Shown here: positions 32,255-39,781 of the stretch, one piece after another
Position numbering within the stretch: the first letter of the stretch is position 1
Layout: every line of letters begins with the position of its first letter
Source of the DNA: an uncultured Desulfobacteraceae bacterium
GTDB lineage: Bacteria; Desulfobacterota; Desulfobacteria; Desulfobacterales; UBA2174
Reading direction: 5' to 3'
Length of the DNA: 50,268 nucleotides
NCBI GenBank assembly: GCA_937982505.1
Contig: CALJLV010000101.1
Span: 1-50,268, forward strand
Program-made: the position numbers and the translations under genes
The notes under the pieces: generated by a model
The model's database searches: none
What the model was told of the DNA's origin: nothing
Seen by the model: only the letters and a program-made list of their open reading frames with translations

Positions 32255-33757
32255 ATGGATTCATTCCTCCAGTGTTTGCGCAACATTCTGCTGGCGGCGG
32301 TTCTCGTCGGGGGCGTTGCCGGCCCGGTATCGGCCGGCGAAGTGCGGCCGGCTGCCTGGGCCGGCCGTTTCTACCCCGCCGACCCGGTGGAACTCAAGGC
32401 ACTGCTGGACGCCTTCTTGGAGCAGGATTATGGGCAGGCGGCGTTTCAGCCTCCGGCACAGTCCCTGCGGGCCCTGGTCATGCCGCATGCCGGGATCGTT
32501 TACAGCGGGCCCGTGGCCGCCCAGGGGGCCCGCCTGCTCAAGGGTCGGCGCTACGAAAAAGTGGTGCTCATGGGCCCGGACCATCGGCTGGGATTGCGCA
32601 ACGCCGCCGTGAGCACGGGGGAGGCCTGGGAAACCCCCCTGGGGCGGGTGGCGCTTCACGCCGATGCCCAGCGCCTTCGCTGTTCCGCCCTGTTTGCCGC
32701 CATGCCCGCCGATGCGGATCGCCGGGAGCACTGCCTCGAGGTGGTGCTCCCCTTCTTGCAGCACGTGCTGCCCGAATTCGCTCTGGTCCCGGTCATCATG
32801 GGGCCCGGCGACCCGGAGGACCTGGCGGGGACTCTGGAGTCGCTCCTGGATGACGATACCCTGCTGGTGGTGAGCAGCGATCTTTCCCACTACCTGCCGG
32901 ACCAGGAAGCCCGGCGGCACGATCGTGAAACCCTCGACAACCTGGTCCATCTGGACGCCGCGGCCCTGGTCGGCAGGGACAACTCGGCCTGCGGCCGTTT
33001 TCCACTGGCGGTGCTGGCCACCATCGCCCGCAGACAGGGTTGGCGACCGACGATCGTCCACTATGCCACCAGCGCCGATACGGCCGGAGATCCGATGCAG
33101 GTGGTCGGCTATGCGGTGGTGGCCTTTTACGGAGATGATGCCATGCGCGTATCGGACCCATCGTCCCCGGAGCCCGCGGCCCTCACCGAGGCCCAGGGAC
33201 GTCTGCTGCTTGAACTGGCGCGCCAAACCATCGCCCGGCGCCTCGATCCATCCACCCCCGGAGCCGACGCGGGTTCTCGGGCCGCCGCCGACCCGGTCCT
33301 CTGCCAGCCGGGCGGCACCTTCGTGACCCTGAAGATCGACGGGCAGCTGCGCGGCTGCATCGGTTCCCTGGAACCGCGGGAGGCCATCCACGCCAGCGTG
33401 CGCCACAACGCCCTCAACGCCGCCTTCCACGATTGGCGCTTTGCCCCGCTCAAGGCCGAGGAGTTGGCGCGGGTGCATATCGAGGTGAGCATCCTCACGG
33501 TTCCGGCGCCCTTGACCTACGGGGATGCCGATGAATTGAAGACCCTCCTGCGTCCCGGGGTCGATGGGCTGATCATCCGAAAGGACCATCACGCGGCCAC
33601 CTTTCTGCCCCAGGTTTGGGAGCAGCTGCCCCGGGTGGAGGATTTCCTCTCCCATCTGTGCCGCAAGGCCGGATTGGCGGCCGATGCCTGGCGCCAGGGA
33701 GATCTGGCCGTGCAGACCTACCAGGTGACGGCTTTCGAAGAGACCAAGACCCATTGA
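32255..33757 (+). CDS. amrB-amrA: AmmeMemoRadiSam proteins B and A fused (MEMO1-AMMECR1), exported
   Basis: 500 residues with a Sec signal peptide (1-27, ending VSAG). Residues 30-300 are the MEMO1 fold, related to class III extradiol dioxygenases: AGRFYPADP, His78 (MPHAGIVYSGP), His110 (MGPDHRLG), Cys246 (SACGRFPL) and SSDLSHY. These match the His-His-Cys metal site of human MEMO1, which binds copper or iron. Residues 310-500 are AMMECR1, with the invariant LRGCIGSLEP and HDWRFAPLKAEEL. The MEMO1, AMMECR1 and radical SAM trio is conserved in many prokaryotes but has no agreed function. Here two parts are one polypeptide and the signal places it outside the cytoplasm. Confidence 0.9.
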   Translation: MDSFLQCLRNILLAAVLVGGVAGPVSAGEVRPAAWAGRFYPADPVELKALLDAFLEQDYGQAAFQPPAQSLRALVMPHAGIVYSGPVAAQGARLLKGRRYEKVVLMGPDHRLGLRNAAVSTGEAWETPLGRVALHADAQRLRCSALFAAMPADADRREHCLEVVLPFLQHVLPEFALVPVIMGPGDPEDLAGTLESLLDDDTLLVVSSDLSHYLPDQEARRHDRETLDNLVHLDAAALVGRDNSACGRFPLAVLATIARRQGWRPTIVHYATSADTAGDPMQVVGYAVVAFYGDDAMRVSDPSSPEPAALTEAQGRLLLELARQTIARRLDPSTPGADAGSRAAADPVLCQPGGTFVTLKIDGQLRGCIGSLEPREAIHASVRHNALNAAFHDWRFAPLKAEELARVHIEVSILTVPAPLTYGDADELKTLLRPGVDGLIIRKDHHAATFLPQVWEQLPRVEDFLSHLCRKAGLAADAWRQGDLAVQTYQVTAFEETKTH

Positions 33758-33825
33758 ACAGGGCCGCGGCGCTTTGCGCCCCGCATCCCCCCAACGCCGC
33801 CAGGGCCAGACGAGTCCCGCTTCCC

Positions 33826-35940
33826 ATGCAAGAGGCCAAATCCGTGCGCGCCGTGACGGCCATCATCCTGTCGGCCGGCGTCGGCGCCACCGTCACCCAG
33901 CTGGTGACGACCCGCGAGTTTCTGGCGCAGTTCAGCGGCAACGAGTTCGTTATCGCCCTGAATTTGTTCGGCTGGCTGGCCGCCGGCGGGCTCGGCGCCT
34001 GGGCGTCGCGGCTGGCCTGGCGCAAGCGGTACCCGGAGCGGGACGCGCTCGGCCTGAGCATCCTGGCCCTGGTCATGGCGGTTTTGCCACTCGTCCAGAT
34101 GATGGCCATCCGGTTGCTGCGCGACCGGGTTTTCCTGCCTGGCAGCAGCGTTGGGTTCCATGCCACCCTGGGCTTCATCCTGCTCACCGGCTCGCCCTAC
34201 AGCTTCGCCGCCGGGTACCTGGTGCCCCGGGCTCTGGGGGTGCTGCGGCGCCTGGATCCGGCCGCTACCGCCGTTCGGGCCTATGTCCTGGACAACGCCG
34301 GCAACGTGATCGGCGGTTTGCTGTTCGCCTTTGTCCTGGTCTGGTGGACGTCTCCGCTGAGCGCCCTGGTGCTGAGCGGACTGCCCCTGCTGGGGTCCGC
34401 CGTGGAACTGCTGCGGCTGAGGGGCCACCGGTGGCCGGGGCTCCTGGTGGCGGCGGGGACGGTCATGGGGATTTTCATCGGAGGGCTGGCCTGGGAGGCG
34501 GACTCCCTGGCCCATGGGCGGGGGCGTCTGCTGCATTACGAGGAAACCCGCTTCGGGCGCCTGACCGTCCATCGCGACCAGGACCAGGTGACCCTTTTTC
34601 GGGACGGACGGCCCAGCGCCAGTTCCCACGACCCGGCCGCGGCCGAAGCGGCCGTGCATTATCCACTGGCCCTTTGCAGCCGTCCGCGGCGGGTGCTCCT
34701 GATCGGCGCTCAGGCCGGGATGCTGGGCGAACTGGACAAGTATCGCCTGGAAGAGGTCGACTACCTGGAAATTGATCCGGCGGCGGCGCGGGTGCATTTC
34801 GCCTTCGGCCTGCTGCGGCCCATCGCGGCGCTGCGCACCATCGCCGAGGATGGACGCGCGTTTCTGGCGGCCGGCGGCGAACCTTACGACGCCATCGTGA
34901 TCAACATGCCGGAACCGGACACGTTCCAGGTCAACCGTTTTTTCACCGAGGAGTTTTTCCGTCTGGCCGCAGGGCGCCTGGGCCCCGGGGGAGTGCTGGG
35001 GTTTTCGGTTCAGGGCTACGCCAACTATCTCAGCGAGGCCCAGCGCATGAAGCTTTCGGTGATCCGGGCCACCGCCGGGCGGCATTTCGCGCATGTCCGG
35101 CTTCTGCCCGGCGAGCGGGTCCATTTTCTTTGTCGCCAGACCCCCATGGCGCTGGATATTCCCGAGCGCCTGGCGGCCCAAGGGATCGTCACCCTCTACG
35201 TGGGTCCCTATTTTCACGATGAAATCGACCCCTGGCGCATCGCCCAGCTCTCCGACCAGCTCGCCCCGGACGCCCCGCTCAACCGCGACATGCGTCCGCA
35301 CCTGGTGCGCATCCTCTTCGACGCCTGGTTCGAAAAGTTCAGCACCTCGCCGCTGGCCTTCACCCTGGTCGTGCTCCTGCTGGGGGCGGGATGGGCCGTG
35401 CGCATGAGCGCCGTGCAGTACGTTCTGATGTCCACCGGCGCCATGCTCATGGGCGGCATGATCCTGTCGGTTTTTGCCTTTCAGGTGGTTTTTGGCTACA
35501 TCTATCATCAGCTGGGGCTCATCGTGACCGTCTTTCTGGCCGGCCTGCTTCCCGGGGCCTGGTGGGCCGGGCGCAGTCGGATCGATCCCCGGGGCCTGCT
35601 GCTGATGGGCGATCTGGTGCTGATCGGACTGATGGGGGGCTTTGTCGGGCTGCTGGCCTGGGACCCGGAGAGGCTTTCCTTTGCCGTCTTTGCCGTTTTC
35701 GGACTTCTGCTCTCGTGGGCCTGCGGCGTGCAGTTTCCCGCGGCGGTAAGGGTGGGCGGAGAGGGGCTTGGCGCCGCGGCCTCGGCTTTCGGCGCCGACC
35801 TGCTGGGCGCGGCCCTGGGCGCGCTGCTGGTGAGTGTGGTGCTGATCCCCTGTCTGGGGTTTTTCCATGCCGCCGGCCTGCTCACGGCCATCAAGCTGTC
35901 CAGCCTGGCGATTACCGGAGGGCGAAGATGGAAGACCTGA
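33826..35940 (+). CDS. Polytopic membrane protein with spermidine-synthase-like methyltransferase-fold domain
   Basis: 704 residues from the ATG at 33826, where the first membrane helix begins. It has no clear ribosome site, and a GTG six codons later follows AAGAGG, so the start may move slightly. Around six to seven N-terminal helices (about 5-235), then a soluble spermidine-synthase-type Rossmann domain (about 240-480: LLHYEETRFGRLTVHRD, RVLLIGAQAGMLGEL, VDYLEIDPAA, DAIVINMPEPDTFQVNRFFTEEFF), then about seven more helices. The usual glycine-rich GGGDG is altered to GAQAG, so catalytic status is uncertain. Such fused proteins often accompany AmmeMemoRadiSam genes. Possible roles are aminopropyl or alkyl transfer at the membrane, or transport of a related compound. 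Confidence 0.8.
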   Translation: MQEAKSVRAVTAIILSAGVGATVTQLVTTREFLAQFSGNEFVIALNLFGWLAAGGLGAWASRLAWRKRYPERDALGLSILALVMAVLPLVQMMAIRLLRDRVFLPGSSVGFHATLGFILLTGSPYSFAAGYLVPRALGVLRRLDPAATAVRAYVLDNAGNVIGGLLFAFVLVWWTSPLSALVLSGLPLLGSAVELLRLRGHRWPGLLVAAGTVMGIFIGGLAWEADSLAHGRGRLLHYEETRFGRLTVHRDQDQVTLFRDGRPSASSHDPAAAEAAVHYPLALCSRPRRVLLIGAQAGMLGELDKYRLEEVDYLEIDPAAARVHFAFGLLRPIAALRTIAEDGRAFLAAGGEPYDAIVINMPEPDTFQVNRFFTEEFFRLAAGRLGPGGVLGFSVQGYANYLSEAQRMKLSVIRATAGRHFAHVRLLPGERVHFLCRQTPMALDIPERLAAQGIVTLYVGPYFHDEIDPWRIAQLSDQLAPDAPLNRDMRPHLVRILFDAWFEKFSTSPLAFTLVVLLLGAGWAVRMSAVQYVLMSTGAMLMGGMILSVFAFQVVFGYIYHQLGLIVTVFLAGLLPGAWWAGRSRIDPRGLLLMGDLVLIGLMGGFVGLLAWDPERLSFAVFAVFGLLLSWACGVQFPAAVRVGGEGLGAAASAFGADLLGAALGALLVSVVLIPCLGFFHAAGLLTAIKLSSLAITGGRRWKT

Positions 35941-37127
35941 CCCGGCGGCGGTTTCTGAATTTTTCCGGAGCCGCTCTTTGCACCCTGGCGATTCCGGCCC
36001 TTGCGGGGCTCCCCGGAGAGGTTCACGCCGCAGAGGACGATATCCGGGGGAACGTCTTTCGCGGCGACGGTCCCAGAACCCTCTGGCCCTGGTCCCGGGA
36101 GGCGATGGACTACCGGTCCCTGGACGCCGGGCGCGTCGTCTGCGGGCTTTGTCCCCACCGCTGCAACCTGGCGCCGGGGGACCGCGGGATCTGCCGGGCA
36201 CGGGTCAATTTCCAGGGGCGCCTCTTCTCGCTGAGCTACGGCAACCCGTGCGCGGTGAACCTCGACCCGGTGGAAAAAAAGCCGCTCTTTCATTTCCTGC
36301 CGGCCACCCGGGCGTTTTCCATCGCCGCAGCCGGCTGCAACCTGCGCTGCCTCAACTGCCAGAACTGGGAAATTTCCCAAGCGCGGCCCGAAGACGTGCG
36401 CCACAGGGAACTTTTTCCCCATCAGGTGGTGGCGACGGCCGCCGCGGCCGGAGCCCGGTCCATCGCTTACACCTACAGCGAACCGATCACCTTCTACGAG
36501 TACATGCACGACACGGCGCAGCAGGCCCGTGCGGCCGGCATCTGCAATCTGCTCATCTCGGCCGGGTACATTAATCCCGAGCCCCTGCGGCGGCTCTGTG
36601 CGGTCCTTGACGGCGCCAACCTCAACCTCAAATCCTTCAGCGATGCCGTCTACCGGCGCCTCAACGGCGCCCGCCTGGAGCCCATCCTGGAAACCTTCGA
36701 GATCCTGCATGCCGCCGGGGTGCACCTGGAGATCACCCATCTGGTGGTGCCCGGCTATACCGACGACGAACGGATGGTGGACCAGATGTGCCACTGGATT
36801 CTCGATCGCCTGGGTCCGGACCATCCGCTGCATTTCAGCCGTTTTTACCCCAAGTACAAGCTCGACCGCCTGGCGCCCACGCCGGTGGAGACCCTGGCGC
36901 GCTTTCGGCGCCTGGCCCTGGACCTGGGGCTCCGCTACGTTTACGTGGGCAACGTGCCCGGCCACGAGGGCAACCACACCTATTGCCACCACTGCGGCAG
37001 CCTGATCATCGAGCGCCGGGGGTATTTGCCCGCCCGCAACGAGATGGCGGCCGGGTGCTGCCGCTTCTGCGGAACACGGATTCCCGGGGTCTGGCCGGAC
37101 GGGCAAGCGGCCGGACCACCCGTCTGA
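35928..37127 (+). CDS. amrS: AmmeMemoRadiSam system radical SAM enzyme with Tat signal
   Basis: 399 residues; the ATG lies 13 bases inside the preceding gene. It opens with a twin-arginine signal (MEDLTRRRFLNFSG, hydrophobic stretch, VHAAE). After this is a Cys motif CGLCPHRCNLAPGDRGICRAR, the radical SAM cluster CNLRCLNC (Cys137, 141 and 144), and YTYSEPITFYEY with the family's iron-sulfur and AdoMet-binding surroundings. A C-terminal zinc-ribbon-like CHHCG...CCRFCG ends the protein. Radical SAM enzymes use a 4Fe-4S cluster and AdoMet to make a 5'-deoxyadenosyl radical. A Tat signal means the folded cluster protein would be exported. How it gets AdoMet and electrons outside the cytoplasm is unexplained. 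Confidence 0.92.
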   Translation: MEDLTRRRFLNFSGAALCTLAIPALAGLPGEVHAAEDDIRGNVFRGDGPRTLWPWSREAMDYRSLDAGRVVCGLCPHRCNLAPGDRGICRARVNFQGRLFSLSYGNPCAVNLDPVEKKPLFHFLPATRAFSIAAAGCNLRCLNCQNWEISQARPEDVRHRELFPHQVVATAAAAGARSIAYTYSEPITFYEYMHDTAQQARAAGICNLLISAGYINPEPLRRLCAVLDGANLNLKSFSDAVYRRLNGARLEPILETFEILHAAGVHLEITHLVVPGYTDDERMVDQMCHWILDRLGPDHPLHFSRFYPKYKLDRLAPTPVETLARFRRLALDLGLRYVYVGNVPGHEGNHTYCHHCGSLIIERRGYLPARNEMAAGCCRFCGTRIPGVWPDGQAAGPPV

Positions 37128-37276
37128 GGGGCCGGCGCCGCCGTCAGGGGGGACGCGGGCGAGGATCCTTTGGGCATCCGATGGCGCGGGGTTTGTGGGG
37201 CTCTGACCGGCGGGGTGTACGGGGCCAGGGGGCGGACCCGGATCATGGGCGGCGCCAACAAACCGAAGGAGAAGGT

Positions 37277-38158
37277 ATGCAGGACGTCTGGATCGCTCTG
37301 GGACTGACCGCCTTTGCCGGGCTGGCCACGGGGATCGGCAGCATCATTGCGTTTACCGCCAAGCGCACCGACTACCGCTTTTTGTCCGTCGCCACGGGTT
37401 TCTCCGCCGGGGTCATGCTCTACGTGGCCTTCGTGGAGATTTTCCACAAGGGCGGCCAGGCCCTCACCGACGCCTACGGCGAGGTCTGGGGCCCCTGGGC
37501 CAACGTGGGAGCCTTTTTCAGCGGGATTCTGCTCATCGGACTCATCGATGCCCTGATCCCCGAAGCGGAAAACCCCCACGAAACCCGATCCGAAGCCCAG
37601 ACCGCACCTCTCCATGACGCCGATGCCCCCTTGCCGTCCGCGCCCTGCACCTGCCGGCCGGCGGGAACTGAACCGGTGGACAGCGGCCGGCTGATGCGCA
37701 TGGGGCTCTTCACGGCCCTGGCCATCGCCATCCACAATTTTCCCGAGGGGCTGGCGACCTTCCTGGCGGCCCTGCACGATCCGGCCCTGGGGGCGGCCAT
37801 CGCCGTGGCCGTGGCCCTGCACAACATCCCTGAGGGCATCAGCGTCTCCGTACCGATTTTCTACGCCACCGGGGACCGGCGCAAAGCCTTCTGCTATTCC
37901 CTCCTGAGTGGTCTTTCCGAACCCCTGGGGGCCCTGGTGGCCTACGGGATGCTGCGGCTCCTGGTGGGGGGCCAGACCGGCGCGATCCCAGGCCAGGTGA
38001 TGGGCTTGCTTTTCGGCGCCGTGGCGGGGATCATGGTCTATATCAGCCTGGACGAGCTGCTTCCCACGAGCCGGGCCTACAGCAAGGGGCATGACAGCAT
38101 CATCGGTCTGGTGGGCGGAATGGGGGTGATGGCCCTGAGCCTGCTGCTCATGAACTAG
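37277..38158 (+). CDS. ZIP family divalent metal transporter (ZupT-like)
   Basis: 293 residues; ATG after AAGGAGAAGG. Eight hydrophobic helices with the two ZIP metal-site motifs in helices 4 and 5: AIAIHNFPEGLATF and AVALHNIPEGISVS. Between helices 3 and 4 is a variable loop rich in His, Cys and acidic residues (HDADAPLPSAPCTC). The family imports zinc, iron or manganese into the cytoplasm. It lies 149 bp after the radical SAM gene on the same strand, so it may supply metal to the AmmeMemoRadiSam proteins, though that link is only positional. Confidence 0.92.
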   Translation: MQDVWIALGLTAFAGLATGIGSIIAFTAKRTDYRFLSVATGFSAGVMLYVAFVEIFHKGGQALTDAYGEVWGPWANVGAFFSGILLIGLIDALIPEAENPHETRSEAQTAPLHDADAPLPSAPCTCRPAGTEPVDSGRLMRMGLFTALAIAIHNFPEGLATFLAALHDPALGAAIAVAVALHNIPEGISVSVPIFYATGDRRKAFCYSLLSGLSEPLGALVAYGMLRLLVGGQTGAIPGQVMGLLFGAVAGIMVYISLDELLPTSRAYSKGHDSIIGLVGGMGVMALSLLLMN

Positions 38159-38236
38159 ATCCCGCCGGTTTTCGTGACCGCTGCTGCCCGCAGTTGAACC
38201 CGCCTTGCCGGAGGGGGCCGCTGGCCGCGTCCCTGA

Positions 38237-39502
38237 TCAGGAGATTTCCGCCAGCCCCGCTTCCAGGATCGCCAGTCCCTTTTCCAACTGCTCGGGCTGG
38301 ATCACGAAGGGCACCAGCACACGTACCACATTGCCGTAAGTGCCGCAGACCAGGATGATCAGGCCGCGCTCGAGGCAGAAGGCGGCCAGGCGCTTGGCTT
38401 CGTCGGCGGCGGGACGGCGCTCGTCTCCCTTGACCAGGGCGAGCCCCAGCATGGCACCCAGGCCCCGGACCTCGCCCACGACCGGGTAGCGGCCGCGCCA
38501 GGCCTCAAAGCGCTGGTTCAGTATTTCCGCCAGCGCCTGGGCCTTGCCCAGCATGTCCTCCTCTTCGAAGATCTCCAGGACCGCCAGGGCCGCCGCGGCG
38601 GCCACCGGATTGCCGGAGTAGGTGCCCCCCAGACCGAAGGGGTGGACGGCGTCCATGATTTCCCGCCGGCCCACCACGGCACTGATGGGCATGCCGGCGC
38701 CCAGACTCTTGGCCACTGTCATCAGATCGGGCGCCACGCCCCAATGTTCGATGGCGAACATCTTGCCGGTGCGGCCCATGCCGCTCTGGATTTCATCGGC
38801 GATGAAGAGGATGCCGTGCTGGCGGCAGATCTCGGAAATTTCCTGGAAATAGCCCGGTGGCGGGGCGATGAAGCCGCCTTCGCCCTGGACCGGCTCGGCC
38901 ACCAGGCAGGCCACGGCCTCGGGATTGACCTGCTTGAGAAGAAAGTCGTTGAGGGCCTGCGGGCCGGCCGCGTCGCCGAAGGGCATTCGATAGACTTCCG
39001 GGGCAAAGGGGCCGAAACCGAACTTGTAGGGCTTGACCTTGCTGGTCATCGTCATGGTGAGCAGGGTGCGGCCGTGGTAGGCGTTTTCGAAAACGATGAC
39101 CGCCGGCCGCCGGGTGTAGTAGCGGGCGATCTTGACGGCGTTTTCCACCGCCTCGGCGCCGCTGTTCAGAAAGATGGCCTTCTTGGGGAAGTTTCCCGGA
39201 GCCACCCGGCACAGCTTGTCGGCCAGGCGGATGGCCACCTCGTAGGGGTTGACCATGAAGCAGGTGTGATGAAACTTTTCCGCCTGTTCCCGGATGGCCG
39301 CCACCACCTTCGGGTGGCAGTGGCCGATGTTCATGACGCCGATCCCGCCGCCGAAATCGATGTATTCCCGGCCTTCCACGTCTCGGATGATGGCCCCCCG
39401 GGCCGAGGCCACATGGACGGGGGTCGTGCTGGCCAGTCCGGCGGAAAGCACTTCGCTTCTCAGGGTCTGCAGCGCTTCATTGCGATGTTGGGCTGTGTTC
39501 AT
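38237..39502 (-). CDS. gabT: 4-aminobutyrate-type class III aminotransferase
   Basis: 421 residues; AAGGAG lies eight bases before the ATG. Class III PLP signatures: SGAEAVENAVKIARYYTRRPAVI, AYHGRT, EPVQGEGGF, ADEIQSGMGRTGKMFA, and the Schiff-base Lys265 in TVAKSLGAGMP. Closest recognisable family is GABA aminotransferase GabT, which transfers the amino group of GABA (or beta-alanine/5-aminovalerate) to 2-oxoglutarate. No gabD-type dehydrogenase is adjacent. The upstream region has a sigma-54 promoter facing this gene and palindromes shared with the amino-acid ABC transporter, so it is probably induced together with uptake of its substrate. Exact amino donor not determinable. Confidence 0.88.
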   Translation of the reverse strand: MNTAQHRNEALQTLRSEVLSAGLASTTPVHVASARGAIIRDVEGREYIDFGGGIGVMNIGHCHPKVVAAIREQAEKFHHTCFMVNPYEVAIRLADKLCRVAPGNFPKKAIFLNSGAEAVENAVKIARYYTRRPAVIVFENAYHGRTLLTMTMTSKVKPYKFGFGPFAPEVYRMPFGDAAGPQALNDFLLKQVNPEAVACLVAEPVQGEGGFIAPPPGYFQEISEICRQHGILFIADEIQSGMGRTGKMFAIEHWGVAPDLMTVAKSLGAGMPISAVVGRREIMDAVHPFGLGGTYSGNPVAAAAALAVLEIFEEEDMLGKAQALAEILNQRFEAWRGRYPVVGEVRGLGAMLGLALVKGDERRPAADEAKRLAAFCLERGLIILVCGTYGNVVRVLVPFVIQPEQLEKGLAILEAGLAEIS

Positions 39503-39568
39503 GGCTGTGCTCCTTTTCCCTCTGGGCAGGGCATCGGGTTGACGGGGTATCCATTGGGTTCAAATAAA

Positions 39569-39582
39569 GCAAATATCATACC
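39569..39582 (-). promoter_or_regulatory. Sigma-54 promoter for gabT
   Basis: Reading the minus strand, GGTATGATATTTGC shows GG and GC at exact 10-base spacing; it compares with the consensus GGCACG-N4-TTGC. Predicted transcription start near 39557, 55 bases before the gabT start codon. Confidence 0.75.
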
Positions 39583-39708
39583 TGTTTTACCTGCGGGTGA
39601 CTTGCCGCGGCCGGTGGCCATGGGGGAACCGGGGGCGGCGCTTCCGGTGTCAGCCGGACCCGAGCGCCAGTGATCCGGTGCGCGGCAGAAACCGGGGGGT
39701 ATTCGGAG

Positions 39709-39736
39709 TTGCATAATTCATGCAGGCGTGCATAAG
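39709..39736 (+). promoter_or_regulatory. Candidate sigma-70 promoter of the activator gene, overlapped by operator
   Basis: TTGCAT (39709-39714) and CATAAG (39731-39736), 16-bp spacer, four of six matches each. The palindrome at 39720-39733 sits in the spacer and -10, so the activator could repress its own gene. Confidence 0.4.
39710..39733. promoter_or_regulatory. Operator pair: ATGCA-N4-TGCAT and an overlapping TGCAT-N5-ATGCA
   Basis: ATGCAGGCGTGCAT (39720-39733) matches the motif found at 41566-41579. A third TGCAT half-site at 39710-39714 makes an overlapping inverted repeat. The palindrome centre is about 170 bp upstream of the gabT start site, a normal position for an NtrC-type enhancer. 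Confidence 0.7.
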
Positions 39737-39781
39737 ATTGCGAGGCATCCTTTTCCCGGACGGTCAAAGAGGTTTTGGAGA

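Noticed and set aside
33718..36201. 827-codon minus-strand frame opposite the spermidine-synthase-like gene
   Set aside because: Pro/Gln/Arg/His-rich with no domain; opposite strand encodes a membrane protein of sensible design.
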